A DNA stretch of 37,286 nt from CAZAJS01 sp964485635 (GCA_964485635.1 CAZAJS010000005.1:1-37286); one strand, 5' to 3'; counted from the first letter of the stretch, positions 1 through 7,551 are shown. Translations and numbers: made by a program. The notes: a model not told the origin generated them from the letters alone.

Positions 1-695
1 TGCATGGTGGCGGCTTTGTAACAGGAGATCTTGATGTTTTTGATAGCCCGTCTCGAGGGTTGTCTCATTTCAGCGATCATGTCGTGTTAGCGGTAGATTA
101 TCGATTAGCCCCAGAACACCCTTATCCAAATGGCTTAAATGATGTATATGATGTATGCCAGTGGGCCCATGACCATGCGCATGATTTAAAAGTCAATGCT
201 AATGATGGGATTACCATTGCTGGAGATAGTGCCGGGGCGAATCTTGCTGCATTAGCCGCAGCTAAAGCCTCGAAAACTAATGATTTTCAAGTAGCGCAAC
301 TAGTGTTAATGTATCCAACGACAGATTTGACGCATAATGTTGCCTCAATGCAACAGTTTGCTGCTGGTTACTTATTAGAAGCTTCAGCTGTTAATTGGTA
401 CAAAGAGCAATATTTGCCAGGAAAAGATCTTGATTTGCAAGATCCTGCTATTTCGCCGCTTTATGAGCCAGATATGACATGTTTTCCACGGACATTGGTT
501 ATGACTGCCGGTTATGATCCACTTCGTGATGAAGGGTTATTGTTTGCACAAAAGATGATCGATCAAAATCGTCCTGTGCATCATTATCATTTTGATGATA
601 TGGTGCATGGTTTCTTGAATTTTGGCAAATTAGTCCCTGAAGCGGTGACTCAATTGTATAAGCGCGTTGGTCAGTTTGTCAAAGAAGGGGATTAA
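1..695 (+). CDS. alpha/beta hydrolase (HSL/GDXG-type esterase), 5' end missing
   Basis: Carboxylesterase/lipase of the hormone-sensitive-lipase (alpha/beta hydrolase 3) family, probably cytosolic, hydrolysing short acyl esters; the substrate cannot be read from sequence. The reading frame is already open at base 3, where it encodes the oxyanion-hole motif HGGGF. It continues through the nucleophile motif GDSAGAN, an acid within DPLRDEG and the histidine of VHGF, so the whole catalytic core is present and only the N-terminal cap segment lies outside the window. A TTG at base 60 is not the start, because the conserved HGGG block lies upstream of it. The stop codon overlaps the first possible truA start (TAATG), so the two are probably translationally coupled. 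Family call is firm, specificity unknown. Confidence 0.88.
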   Translation, partial: HGGGFVTGDLDVFDSPSRGLSHFSDHVVLAVDYRLAPEHPYPNGLNDVYDVCQWAHDHAHDLKVNANDGITIAGDSAGANLAALAAAKASKTNDFQVAQLVLMYPTTDLTHNVASMQQFAAGYLLEASAVNWYKEQYLPGKDLDLQDPAISPLYEPDMTCFPRTLVMTAGYDPLRDEGLLFAQKMIDQNRPVHHYHFDDMVHGFLNFGKLVPEAVTQLYKRVGQFVKEGD

Positions 696-1483
696 TGGGT
701 ATGAGCACTTATGCAGCTGTGATTGCTTATCAAGGGAGTGATTACTGCGGTTGGCAACGTCAATCACATGCCCCTTCGATCCAGGCAACATTAGAACAGG
801 CATTATCAACCATTGCAAATCACCCCATCACTGTGTTTTGTGCAGGGCGGACTGATGCGGGGGTGCATGCAACGGCACAGGTCGTGCATTTTCAGTCTGA
901 TGCAGATCGAACCTGTCAAACGTGGCTAAAAGGGGTTAATGCCAAATTGCCGGCTGCTATTAAGATGCGTTCGATTGACAGAGTCAATGAGGCATTCCAC
1001 GCGCGGTTTGATGCGCAATACCGACGCTATAATTATATTATTGATAATCACACTATATCGCATCCTTATTGGTCGGATTTAAGTTTATGGTGCCCTTATC
1101 CATTAGATGCTTCCGCAATGAATCAAGCCTTAACTTCATTAATTGGAGAGCATGATTTTTCAAGTTTTCGTGCAGCGCAGTGTCAATCAAAAACCCCTTT
1201 TCGCTATATTGAAAAAGCACGTTGTTATCGGCATGGGCATTTTATTATTGTTGATATTCAGGGCAATGCGTTTTTACATCATATGGTGCGCAATATTGTT
1301 GGATCATTAATTGAAATTGGTCAAGGGCGACAATCAGTTGATTGGCTAGGATGGCTTTTAACCCAAAAAGACCGACGTCAAGCAGGCAAGACGGTTGAAG
1401 CGTGTGGGTTGCATTTTGTGGGGGTGGGTTATGATCAACCCATTCATGCGCATGCTCCAGTGTTTGATTGGTTTGCATCGTAA
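695..1483 (+). CDS. truA: tRNA pseudouridine(38-40) synthase TruA
   Basis: Converts U38-U40 of the tRNA anticodon stem-loop to pseudouridine in the cytoplasm. The protein carries the signature CAGRTDAGVHA with the catalytic aspartate, the N-terminal YQGSDYCGWQRQ block, and the C-terminal HHMVRNIVG segment. At 262 residues it has normal family length. Two starts are possible: ATG at 695, overlapping the esterase stop, and ATG at 701, giving MSTYAAVIAYQG. An AAGAAGGGG purine stretch precedes both; the spacing and family N-termini favour 701 slightly. The arrangement suggests co-transcription with the esterase. Confidence 0.96.
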   Translation: MGMSTYAAVIAYQGSDYCGWQRQSHAPSIQATLEQALSTIANHPITVFCAGRTDAGVHATAQVVHFQSDADRTCQTWLKGVNAKLPAAIKMRSIDRVNEAFHARFDAQYRRYNYIIDNHTISHPYWSDLSLWCPYPLDASAMNQALTSLIGEHDFSSFRAAQCQSKTPFRYIEKARCYRHGHFIIVDIQGNAFLHHMVRNIVGSLIEIGQGRQSVDWLGWLLTQKDRRQAGKTVEACGLHFVGVGYDQPIHAHAPVFDWFAS

Positions 1484-1519
1484 TATGTTTTTTATTGTTT
1501 ATATCAATTGATTGTTTTG

Positions 1520-1527
1520 AAAGGAGG
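1520..1527 (+). promoter_or_regulatory. strong Shine-Dalgarno orphaned by an in-frame stop
   Basis: AAAGGAGG lies seven bases before ATG 1534. That ATG is in frame with the thioesterase but is followed after three codons by TGA (1543-1545). This is the best ribosome binding site near the gene, which argues that 1534 is, or recently was, the native start. Confidence 0.7.
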
Positions 1528-1575
1528 TTATTTATGACTGTGTGACCAGATTTTAAGACACTTGAACCACTTGAC

Positions 1576-2052
1576 TTGCCTGTAGAGAGACACTGTTTTG
1601 GCTGTAGTCCAACCAATCCTGTTGGCTTAAAACTGAAGTTTTATCGTGCTCAAAGTGCCTTGTATACCCAATTTACGCCCAAGAAGGATCATGTCGGGTG
1701 GGGCAATATCACTCATGGTGGGATTATGGCAACATTATTAGATGAAATTAGTGCTTGGACGACCATGAGCTTGATGCAAACTTTTTGTGTAACTGAAACA
1801 TTAAATTTGACCTATCATAAGCCCGTGCCGGTTGATGTGACAGTAACAGTGAAAGGTCAAGTTCTAAGACAAGATCACAAGCGCACTTATATCATAGCCA
1901 GCATTCTTGATGCTCAAGGGCAAGTCTGCGTGCAAGCGGATGTTCAAATGCGCCAGATGCGTCACCGACAAGCTGTACGTTTAAATATTATGAGCCCTCA
2001 AGAAGCTGATGCGATGCAGGCTTTTTTTGATAAGCAAGCTCAGCAAGGGTGA
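1576..2052 (+). CDS. PaaI-family acyl-CoA thioesterase (hotdog fold), start interrupted
   Basis: Hotdog-fold thioesterase of the PaaI/4HBT type, expected to hydrolyse acyl-CoA thioesters. Visible landmarks are RHCFGCSPTNPVGLKL near the N-terminus, a motif of this subfamily, then HGGIMATLLDEISAW, the helix carrying the usual catalytic acid, and LTYHKPVPVDVTVTVKG. The domain is intact from TTG 1576 to the stop. However, the only good start upstream, ATG 1534 behind AAAGGAGG, reads ATG-ACT-GTG-TGA, so a nonsense codon separates the start from the domain. A TGG at that position would give an uninterrupted 172-residue protein. Either translation begins or reinitiates at the poorly supported TTG 1576, or the gene was recently inactivated, or the base is a sequence error. 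Confidence 0.75.
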   Translation: MPVERHCFGCSPTNPVGLKLKFYRAQSALYTQFTPKKDHVGWGNITHGGIMATLLDEISAWTTMSLMQTFCVTETLNLTYHKPVPVDVTVTVKGQVLRQDHKRTYIIASILDAQGQVCVQADVQMRQMRHRQAVRLNIMSPQEADAMQAFFDKQAQQG

Positions 2053-2071
2053 CCAATATTCAAGGTGGATT

Positions 2072-2102
2072 TAGACACATTAAACGCAAATTTTGTTATA
2101 AT
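2072..2102 (+). promoter_or_regulatory. candidate purB promoter
   Basis: TAGACA (2072-2077) and a perfect TATAAT (2097-2102) stand 33 bases before the purB ATG. The 19-base spacer is long for sigma-70, so the -35 assignment is tentative; the -10 is convincing. Confidence 0.45.
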
Positions 2103-2134
2103 CAAATTATCAATCAAAAGATGAGCAATACCCC

Positions 2135-3517
2135 ATGGATCAATTATTAGCAATTTGCCCCATTGATGGTCGTTATGCGAAAAAAGTCGACCAATTACGC
2201 CATTATTTAAGTGAGTATGGATTAATTTACTATCGTGTGGTTGTTGAAATTCAATGGCTTAAACAGTTAAATGCCTTATCTGAGATTCCCGAAGTCAATC
2301 TTCCAGAAAGCGCACTTTCCCAGCTAGATACCATTATGCAACAATTTTCACAAACCGATGCCCAACGTGTTAAAACGATTGAAAAAACAACCAATCATGA
2401 TGTGAAAGCTGTTGAGTACTTTATCAAAGAAAAAATTGCAGATTGGCCGGAACTTGTGGCGGTTAGTGAATTTATTCATTTTGGCTGTACGTCAGAAGAT
2501 ATTAATAATTTGGCCTATGGTTTAATGTTAAAAGAGGCTTGTCAGTCAGTTGTGTGGGGGCAAATGGATCACGTCATTGATCAATTAGCTACATTGGTGG
2601 ACCAGTGGCATGCGGTGCCAATGCTGGGCCGAACCCATGGTCAACCTGCAACACCAACCACGGTAGGCAAAGAGTTAGCCAATTTTGTTTATCGGCTGAA
2701 GCGACAAGTCAAAACACTTCATGAAATTGCTTTTTTAGGTAAAATGAATGGGGCAGTTGGTAATTTTAATGCGCATTATATCGCTTATCCATCCATTGAC
2801 TGGCCTCATGTCGCAAAGCAATTTATTCAACAGCGGTTAGGACTGACCTACAACCCAATGACGACGCAAATTGAACCGCATGATTTCATTGCCGAGTTAT
2901 TTGATAACATGAAGCGGTTTAATACTATTTTGTTAGATTTATCACGTGATATGTGGAGTTATATTAGTCAGAATTATTTTAAACAAAAAGTCGTTGCTGG
3001 TGAAGTCGGCTCATCAACCATGCCACATAAGGTCAATCCGATTGATTTTGAAAATGCTGAAGGCAATTTAGGCTTAGCTAATGCCTTAATGCAACATTTA
3101 GGCAATAAATTGCCTATTTCACGTTGGCAACGGGACTTGACTGATTCAACTGTCATGCGCAATATTGGGCTAGGCTTAGGTTATATGATGGTGGCCATGG
3201 ATTCATTAACTAAAGGCTTAAATAAATTAGAAGTGTGCCAAGATGCTTTACAGCAAGCATTAGCAGATAATGTTGAAGTACTAGGGGAAGCCGTTCAAAC
3301 AGTGATGCGTCGGTATGGGATTCAACAGCCTTATGAAAAATTAAAAGCTTTTACACGCGGCAAGCGCATCGATCAAATACAAATGGCAGCATTTGTGGAC
3401 CATTTAGAATTACCAGAACCGCAACACTCAATATTGAAAGCGCTAAAACCGACGGATTATCTTGGCATAGCCAGTCAATTAGCACGTCAAACAGTCAATG
3501 ATGTTGACAATAACTGA
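2135..3517 (+). CDS. purB: adenylosuccinate lyase
   Basis: Catalyses two purine biosynthesis steps, fumarate release from SAICAR and from adenylosuccinate, as a cytosolic homotetramer. The fumarase/aspartase superfamily signature GSSTMPHKVNPIDFENAEGN is intact, as is the upstream TSEDINN block and the GRTHGQPATPTTVGKE segment with its catalytic histidine. At 460 residues it matches the E. coli-type enzyme rather than the shorter B. subtilis form. The ATG start (MDQLLAICPIDGRYA) agrees with family N-termini, although no strong Shine-Dalgarno is visible. It converges on miaE with only 14 bases between the stops and no evident hairpin terminator. Confidence 0.97.
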   Translation: MDQLLAICPIDGRYAKKVDQLRHYLSEYGLIYYRVVVEIQWLKQLNALSEIPEVNLPESALSQLDTIMQQFSQTDAQRVKTIEKTTNHDVKAVEYFIKEKIADWPELVAVSEFIHFGCTSEDINNLAYGLMLKEACQSVVWGQMDHVIDQLATLVDQWHAVPMLGRTHGQPATPTTVGKELANFVYRLKRQVKTLHEIAFLGKMNGAVGNFNAHYIAYPSIDWPHVAKQFIQQRLGLTYNPMTTQIEPHDFIAELFDNMKRFNTILLDLSRDMWSYISQNYFKQKVVAGEVGSSTMPHKVNPIDFENAEGNLGLANALMQHLGNKLPISRWQRDLTDSTVMRNIGLGLGYMMVAMDSLTKGLNKLEVCQDALQQALADNVEVLGEAVQTVMRRYGIQQPYEKLKAFTRGKRIDQIQMAAFVDHLELPEPQHSILKALKPTDYLGIASQLARQTVNDVDNN

Positions 3518-3531
3518 TAAAAAGTAGGGCA

Positions 3532-4164
3532 TTAAGATTCGTTGACTGGCAGACCACTATGAAAGCGAAAGCACGGATCAGGTGATGTGATAAGTTGATG
3601 TTCAGCTGTCATGAAACGTTGAATATCTGGTGTAATATCATGGTCACTATAGTGTTGAGCGAAGTTTAAATAAATCGTGAAATGGCGTTGCTCTGAGGCG
3701 AGCAAACCTTCATAAAAATGTTGTAGCGATTGATCTAAATATGAAGCAATTTTACTAAAACGTTCACATGAACGTGCTTCAATAAAAGCCCCAATAATCA
3801 ACTGATCAATGAAACGTTGTTTTGGCTCATCACGGCAAAACTCATGTAGGCCTTTTGCATAACGTGAGGGGGTTAAGGGTCGATAAGTAATGCCACGTTG
3901 TTCTAAGATTCGCATCACTTGTTCAAAATGAACTAATTCTTCTCGAGCAATTTTTGACATGCGTGTTAATAGTTCGGGTTTATCTGGGCAACGATGAATA
4001 AAGCTTAAAGCGGTTGCGGCAGCTTTTTTTTCACAATGGGCATGATCAATGAGCAACAATTCTTGTTGCAAACACGCTGTTTGAATCCAAGCCTCTGGGG
4101 TTTGGCACGGTAAAAAACTGATGACAGTTTCATAATTAAAATACTCAGGGATTGTTTGTTGCAT
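3532..4164 (-). CDS. miaE: tRNA-(ms2io6A)-hydroxylase MiaE
   Basis: Di-iron monooxygenase that hydroxylates ms2i6A37 in tRNAs reading U-starting codons. The ferritin-like metal ligands are recognisable in four helices: HAHCEKKAA, REELVHFEQV, IEARSCERF and SEQRHF. At about 210 residues it is within family range. The frame extends to a TTG at 4170, but ATG 4164 (MQQTIPEYFNYE) is the more likely start. A TATAAT on the minus strand at 4197-4202 could be its -10 element. The gene lies back to back with cdd and converges on purB. Because MiaE needs O2 and iron, it indicates aerobic growth capacity. Confidence 0.94.
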   Translation of the reverse strand: MQQTIPEYFNYETVISFLPCQTPEAWIQTACLQQELLLIDHAHCEKKAAATALSFIHRCPDKPELLTRMSKIAREELVHFEQVMRILEQRGITYRPLTPSRYAKGLHEFCRDEPKQRFIDQLIIGAFIEARSCERFSKIASYLDQSLQHFYEGLLASEQRHFTIYLNFAQHYSDHDITPDIQRFMTAEHQLITSPDPCFRFHSGLPVNES

Positions 4165-4264
4165 CGTCAAATTATCAATTCAAAGTAATGGGTATGATTA
4201 TAAGGCAAAAAACCATGGTAATAAAGATGATTTTACGTTAGGATCGTTCAGTACAGATGGTTAA

Positions 4265-4699
4265 TTGAGTAATAGTGATTTGGACGTTCAAAAACAGCTT
4301 TTACAAGCGGCAAAAGCAGCACTGGCCAATGCTTATGCGCCTTATTCTGAATTTTCTGTTGGTGCGGCATTGCAATTAAATGATGGAACGATCATCCAAG
4401 GGGTCAATGTTGAAAATGCATCATATGGCTTGACGAATTGTGCTGAACGGAGTGCGTTATTTGCTGCTTATAGTCAAGGTTATCGACAACAAGATATTCA
4501 AATGATTGCCATTACCACGAATCAAAACCATTTGATTAGTCCGTGTGGTGCTTGTCGCCAAGTTATGCTTGAATTGTTAACGGCTGATTGTCCTGTTATA
4601 TTAGCTAATGTCGATCAAAGTCAGCACTTAGAACTTGCCTGTTCTGATTTATTGCCACATGCGTTTAAAAATTCAGATTTAATCAACAAAAATGTTTGA
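4265..4699 (+). CDS. cdd: cytidine deaminase
   Basis: Zinc enzyme deaminating cytidine and deoxycytidine to uridine and deoxyuridine for pyrimidine salvage. Zinc and catalytic residues are visible: C59 and E61 in NCAERSALF, and C94/C97 in SPCGACRQV. The length of 144 residues corresponds to the small homotetrameric class rather than the E. coli double-domain form. No ATG exists at the N-terminus; TTG 4265 or TTG 4280 must serve, and neither has a strong Shine-Dalgarno, so the exact start is uncertain. The stop codon is embedded in the -35 element of the following tRNA promoter. Confidence 0.93.
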   Translation: MSNSDLDVQKQLLQAAKAALANAYAPYSEFSVGAALQLNDGTIIQGVNVENASYGLTNCAERSALFAAYSQGYRQQDIQMIAITTNQNHLISPCGACRQVMLELLTADCPVILANVDQSQHLELACSDLLPHAFKNSDLINKNV

Positions 4700-4725
4700 C
4701 AAGGTTGGTTTAAGTGTGGTTAAAT
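4696..4725 (+). promoter_or_regulatory. candidate promoter of tRNA-Ser
   Basis: A perfect TTGACA (4696-4701) overlaps the cdd stop codon. TTAAAT (4720-4725, 4/6 match) follows at 18 bases. Transcription would begin about ten bases before the tRNA. Confidence 0.5.
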
Positions 4726-4740
4726 AATCACTGTTGTTAC

Positions 4741-4833
4741 GGAGAGGTGGCCGAGTGGCTGAAGGCGCTCCCCTGCTAAGGGAGTAAGGGATTAATACTC
4801 CCTTCGAGGGTTCGAATCCCTCTCTCTCCGCCA
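4741..4833 (+). tRNA. tRNA-Ser(GCU)
   Basis: A 93-base class II tRNA. The acceptor stem GGAGAGG pairs with the 3' TCTCTCC (one G-U pair), and the discriminator G is followed by an encoded CCA at 4831-4833. The D arm holds GCCGAGTGGCTGAAGGC. The anticodon stem CTCCC/GGGAG encloses the loop CTGCTAA, giving anticodon GCT, which reads AGC/AGU serine codons. A long variable arm (GTAAGGGATTAATACTCCCTT region) and GGTTCGAATCC T-loop complete it. All features agree with tRNA-Ser. tRNA genes are common integration sites, but I found no duplicated 3' end downstream in this window. Confidence 0.97.
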
Positions 4834-4989
4834 GTCACATTAATCTTTTTATTTTTATCAAATTCAAACTATTGTTTATCTAAATAAATTTCTACAATGT
4901 TAGTCAGTCTCTCACGACCTTGGCAAATATCAATGTCGTTTGCTTGTTGGTAGATCTAATCAATGAACTGGACTCATTGACCAATCCGT

Positions 4990-5018
4990 TTGACAATACA
5001 ATCATCATTTCATAGAAT
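4990..5018 (+). promoter_or_regulatory. sigma-70-type promoter of the Imm/SHOCT gene
   Basis: Perfect TTGACA (4990-4995), 17-base spacer, TAGAAT (5013-5018, 5/6). Predicted start near 5025 gives a leader of about 24 bases carrying AGGAGA before ATG 5049. The rest of 4834-4989 shows no gene or hairpin that I can support. Confidence 0.65.
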
Positions 5019-5048
5019 AAATTTATTTGTTTAATCTTAGGAGAGCCA

Positions 5049-5396
5049 ATGCAATCAGGGATGCTGCCAGGGGCCGCTATTTTAATGATCTTAATTTTTT
5101 TAGTGATTTATTTTTTGCCAACGATTGTTGCAATGAATAGAAAACATCAGTCGACAGTGGGAATTGTGCTTTTAAATATTTTACTTGGTTGGACCTTTCT
5201 TGGTTGGGTGATTGCTTTTGTATGGGCATTTTCTAACCCGATTCATGTTGTGGTCAATAATAAAGTATCTGAGCGTCAAGGCCCTGCTCAAAGTAATGTG
5301 GCCGATGAAATTGAAAAATTAGCGCATTTGAAAGATAAAGGATTGTTGACAGAAGAAGAATTTAATCAGAAAAAACAGCAAGTTTTGAATGGTTAA
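5049..5396 (+). CDS. superinfection-immunity-like membrane protein with SHOCT domain
   Basis: Small inner-membrane protein of 115 residues. Residues about 10-62 form two hydrophobic helices with the pattern YFLPTIVAMNRKH...LLNILLGWTFLGWVIAFVWAF, typical of the Imm_superinfect family named after phage T4 Imm, which blocks entry of DNA from a second phage. Residues about 86-113 (DEIEKLAHLKDKGLLTEEEF) are a SHOCT domain, a short C-terminal helix pair common in bacterial membrane-protein fusions. ATG 5049 has AGGAGA just upstream and its own promoter. Many chromosomal relatives are not prophage genes, so a phage-exclusion role is an analogy. No other phage genes are adjacent. Confidence 0.85.
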   Translation: MQSGMLPGAAILMILIFLVIYFLPTIVAMNRKHQSTVGIVLLNILLGWTFLGWVIAFVWAFSNPIHVVVNNKVSERQGPAQSNVADEIEKLAHLKDKGLLTEEEFNQKKQQVLNG

Positions 5397-5500
5397 TGAG
5401 CTTTGTTGACCATGAGACAACGCGTCAATTTGCTTTTATCATTGATAACTTTTTAAGTTAGCCTTTTTAGAGAATTTATTTTCATTATCGTTTCGTTTAA

Positions 5501-5557
5501 AATAAGCATGTTTTAGATATTCAGATCCATTAAGGATAATCATGTAACATGCTTATT
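5501..5557. repeat. 12-bp perfect inverted repeat between convergent genes
   Basis: AATAAGCATGTT (5501-5512) and AACATGCTTATT (5546-5557) are exact reverse complements separated by 33 bases. It sits between the 3' ends of the Imm/SHOCT gene and the DUF285 gene. No U-run follows either arm, so it is not a classic terminator; it may be a processing hairpin or the ends of a small insertion. Confidence 0.6.
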
Positions 5558-5578
5558 CAAGAGTAGATTGGCTCCTAT

Positions 5579-6628
5579 TTAGTTTTCATTAAAGCTTGGC
5601 AGTTTGCTTGAATCTCCTTCAATAGGGGAGTTTTTTGCAAACTTCGCAAATGAAACAACATTGTTCACATCCCATTCGGAGATATCTTGATTAAAGTTTC
5701 GTGCATATCCAAACATTAATGTCATATCTGTCACATTTGATGTATCCCACTGATCAATGGGTTGGTTAAAAGAATCAGCATGGTCAAACATCATGCTCAT
5801 ATTTGCCACATTCGATGTATCCCATTGCCCAATGGGTTGATTAAAATCAGATGCTGCCCGGAACATTCCCTTCATTGTTCTAACATTAGATACATCCCAA
5901 GCACTAATATCTTGGTTAAAAGTATTCGCGCCACCAAACATATATTTCATATTTGTCACATGTGAAGTATCCCAATCGCGAATATCTCCATTAAAATTAC
6001 TTTCACTAAATAGCGGTTGACGAAACAAATTTTCCATATTGGTCACATGTGAAGTACAAACCCGTAAATCACCTTGAGCAATCTTGTCACGAATCTTGTC
6101 CGATTTGATTCCATATTCACCATGACCATCTTCAACGACTAAATATGGTTCACTATAGTCACCATCAAAAACCACATATGATTTATTGATCCAAGTGCCA
6201 GGTTGAGCATTATTGCATGTGATCGTTTTTGGTGATTGGATCAATATAAGCTGACCTTTTGCTATTTTGCCTTGAAAATTATCAGCGACGACTGTCACTT
6301 TTAATGGTTGATTTGAATCAGATTTTTTCAAATGACACACTGTTTTTGTATTCTTTAGACCGGAGCTTTTGACCAAACAATCCGATTTTTCAGCAGTATA
6401 GCCACCACTGACTGTATTGATATGCGTATATTTTGGGCTGATAAAAGTAGCATTAACCATTTGTGAATGTTGCCCTAATAAATCATCTAATGGAGAAAAT
6501 ACCACTGTTTGATTGACCGTCCCATTCATATTGATTGTATGGTGTTTAGATCGCTCATTCGCACTTGCGCTTGTCATCATTGCACCAACGCTAATCAATG
6601 TGCTTAAAACCGTTGTTTTCATGGACAT
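5579..6628 (-). CDS. secreted DUF285/BspA-like repeat protein
   Basis: Exported or surface protein of 349 residues. Residues 1-24 form a signal peptide ending ASA-N. Residues about 25-190 are an unrecognised region with C84, C98, C138 and C191. Residues 192-334 hold about five and a half copies of a 25-residue unit of the form WDTSNVTNMxxMFxxAxxFNQxI, the DUF285/BspA-like leucine-rich-repeat-related motif seen in surface proteins that bind host or matrix molecules. There is no LPXTG motif or obvious anchor, and the protein ends soon after the last repeat. The start ATG 6628 has AAGGAG seven bases upstream. It is a monocistronic gene flanked by transposase debris, consistent with acquisition by transfer. 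Binding partner unknown. Confidence 0.82.
   Translation of the reverse strand: MSMKTTVLSTLISVGAMMTSASANERSKHHTINMNGTVNQTVVFSPLDDLLGQHSQMVNATFISPKYTHINTVSGGYTAEKSDCLVKSSGLKNTKTVCHLKKSDSNQPLKVTVVADNFQGKIAKGQLILIQSPKTITCNNAQPGTWINKSYVVFDGDYSEPYLVVEDGHGEYGIKSDKIRDKIAQGDLRVCTSHVTNMENLFRQPLFSESNFNGDIRDWDTSHVTNMKYMFGGANTFNQDISAWDVSNVRTMKGMFRAASDFNQPIGQWDTSNVANMSMMFDHADSFNQPIDQWDTSNVTDMTLMFGYARNFNQDISEWDVNNVVSFAKFAKNSPIEGDSSKLPSFNEN
5627..6055 (-). repeat. tandem 75-bp (25-residue) coding repeats
   Basis: Within the DUF285 gene, units start at residues about 192, 221, 246, 271, 296 and 321 (last one partial), each carrying a VxNMxxMF core and FNQ(D/P)I. The first unit is four residues longer. The DNA copies share CATATTxGTCACATxTGAxGTATCCCA-like stretches, so copy-number change by recombination is plausible. 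Confidence 0.8.
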
Positions 6629-7551
6629 AAGTCGACTCCTTAAATTATCTATATCATAAAACTGGATTGATCTAAATGCTTGATTTAACTCCGTAATGTG
6701 TGTGCCATCCTCCTTTAATGTGAAATATTGATCATGCTGTATTCATCACAGGAAAAAGGTTAAAAGTCAATGTTTATTAAGTTATTTTTCAAAAATTAAG
6801 TTTTGATTTGATAATAGTGTCAAGAGATGGGGGACTACCAAACCAGATCATTCAGGGTGGGAAAATTAGCTAGGTTATTCAACGTTGCCTGTATGACAGA
6901 AACTACCCATGCAAAGGGGCAGCTTTAACCTGTTGCTTAAAATATTATCCAAATAAGGCCAAACAAATTTTAAAATCAGTTAAAATATTACAAAAATTAT
7001 AAAGGTGAATTGTAGTTTATTATTTCCTAAATTATATAAAAGTTCGTTAGGTTCTGTGAACCAATTTTTTAACCTTAACCATATCAAACTACCTGCGAAG
7101 CTCAAAAATGAGACAAAACTCTACAAAATTGCTTCAATTGTGAAAAGAAGCATTCTATCAGGTATCGCTATTTGTACATTTCTTTATCAATAGGGTGTTT
7201 ATTTTTTGCATTGCTACGCGATGGAATCATCAATTTACAGTTCTTTTCAAATAAAAACTCACAAATGTCTTGTGAATAATACGCTTTATCAGACAGGACC
7301 ACCGGTTCTCTTACATCAGTTAATTGTTATAAAAAAGCAGGTTGTTCTCGTTAAGGACGGAAAATACATCAAAATTTTATTAATTTTGATATGGTGGGCT
7401 AAAAAGATTGACAATGGATGCAAGTTTGAGACACTGGCATTATATGATTGATTCATTTATCAATGTTTATTAATAAAATTTAGGATATCAAAAAAGAAGT
7501 ATTATTTTTTTGATCATTAAGCTTGATCTTTTATTAAGAGGGCAAACAATT
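6629..7551. other. gene-free 923-base stretch holding transposase debris
   Basis: Between the DUF285 start and the PQ-loop gene I see no intact gene. The right half holds the IS5-type transposase remnant on the minus strand. The part at 6780-6960, with a G-rich patch around 6829-6860, resembles no family I recognise. The upstream region of the DUF285 gene (6640-6770) presumably contains its promoter, but no convincing -35/-10 pair stands out. Confidence 0.6.
7065..7317 (-). pseudogene. degraded IS5-family transposase (C-terminal DDE part)
   Basis: Reading the minus strand from 7317 down gives VLSDKAYYSQDICEFLF, then LMIPSRSNAKNK, then IDKEMYK, a TAG stop at 7168-7170, then RYLIECFFSQLKQF, a TGA at 7102-7104, and after a frameshift FLSFAGSLIWLRLKNW. 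This follows the IS5-family order: the D of (A/S)DKGYDS, the IPPRSN block, DKExYK, the E of RHxIExFFxxLKQFRR, and the C-terminal LxWLR. At least two stops and one frameshift make it non-functional. Weaker, frame-scrambled similarity may continue to about 7450. No terminal inverted repeats or target duplication could be defined, although GGTTCTGTGAACC at 7050-7062 lies next to the end. Confidence 0.8.

Noticed and set aside
1534..1545. Recoding of the thioesterase TGA as Trp or selenocysteine
   Set aside because: TGA ends several genes here (cdd, the thioesterase itself, yheS), so the code is standard, and no SECIS-like hairpin or selenocysteine-type family context is apparent.
6693..6720. Seven-codon leader peptide upstream of the DUF285 gene (minus strand, ATG directly after AAAGGAGG)
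   Set aside because: The Shine-Dalgarno touches the ATG with no spacing and the peptide MAHTLRS has no regulatory codon run or attenuator hairpin.
7005..7451. Two plus-strand ORFs of 62 and 81 residues in the gene-poor stretch
   Set aside because: Neither resembles a protein family or has a good ribosome binding site; the opposite strand carries recognisable IS5 transposase blocks, so these are antisense shadows.
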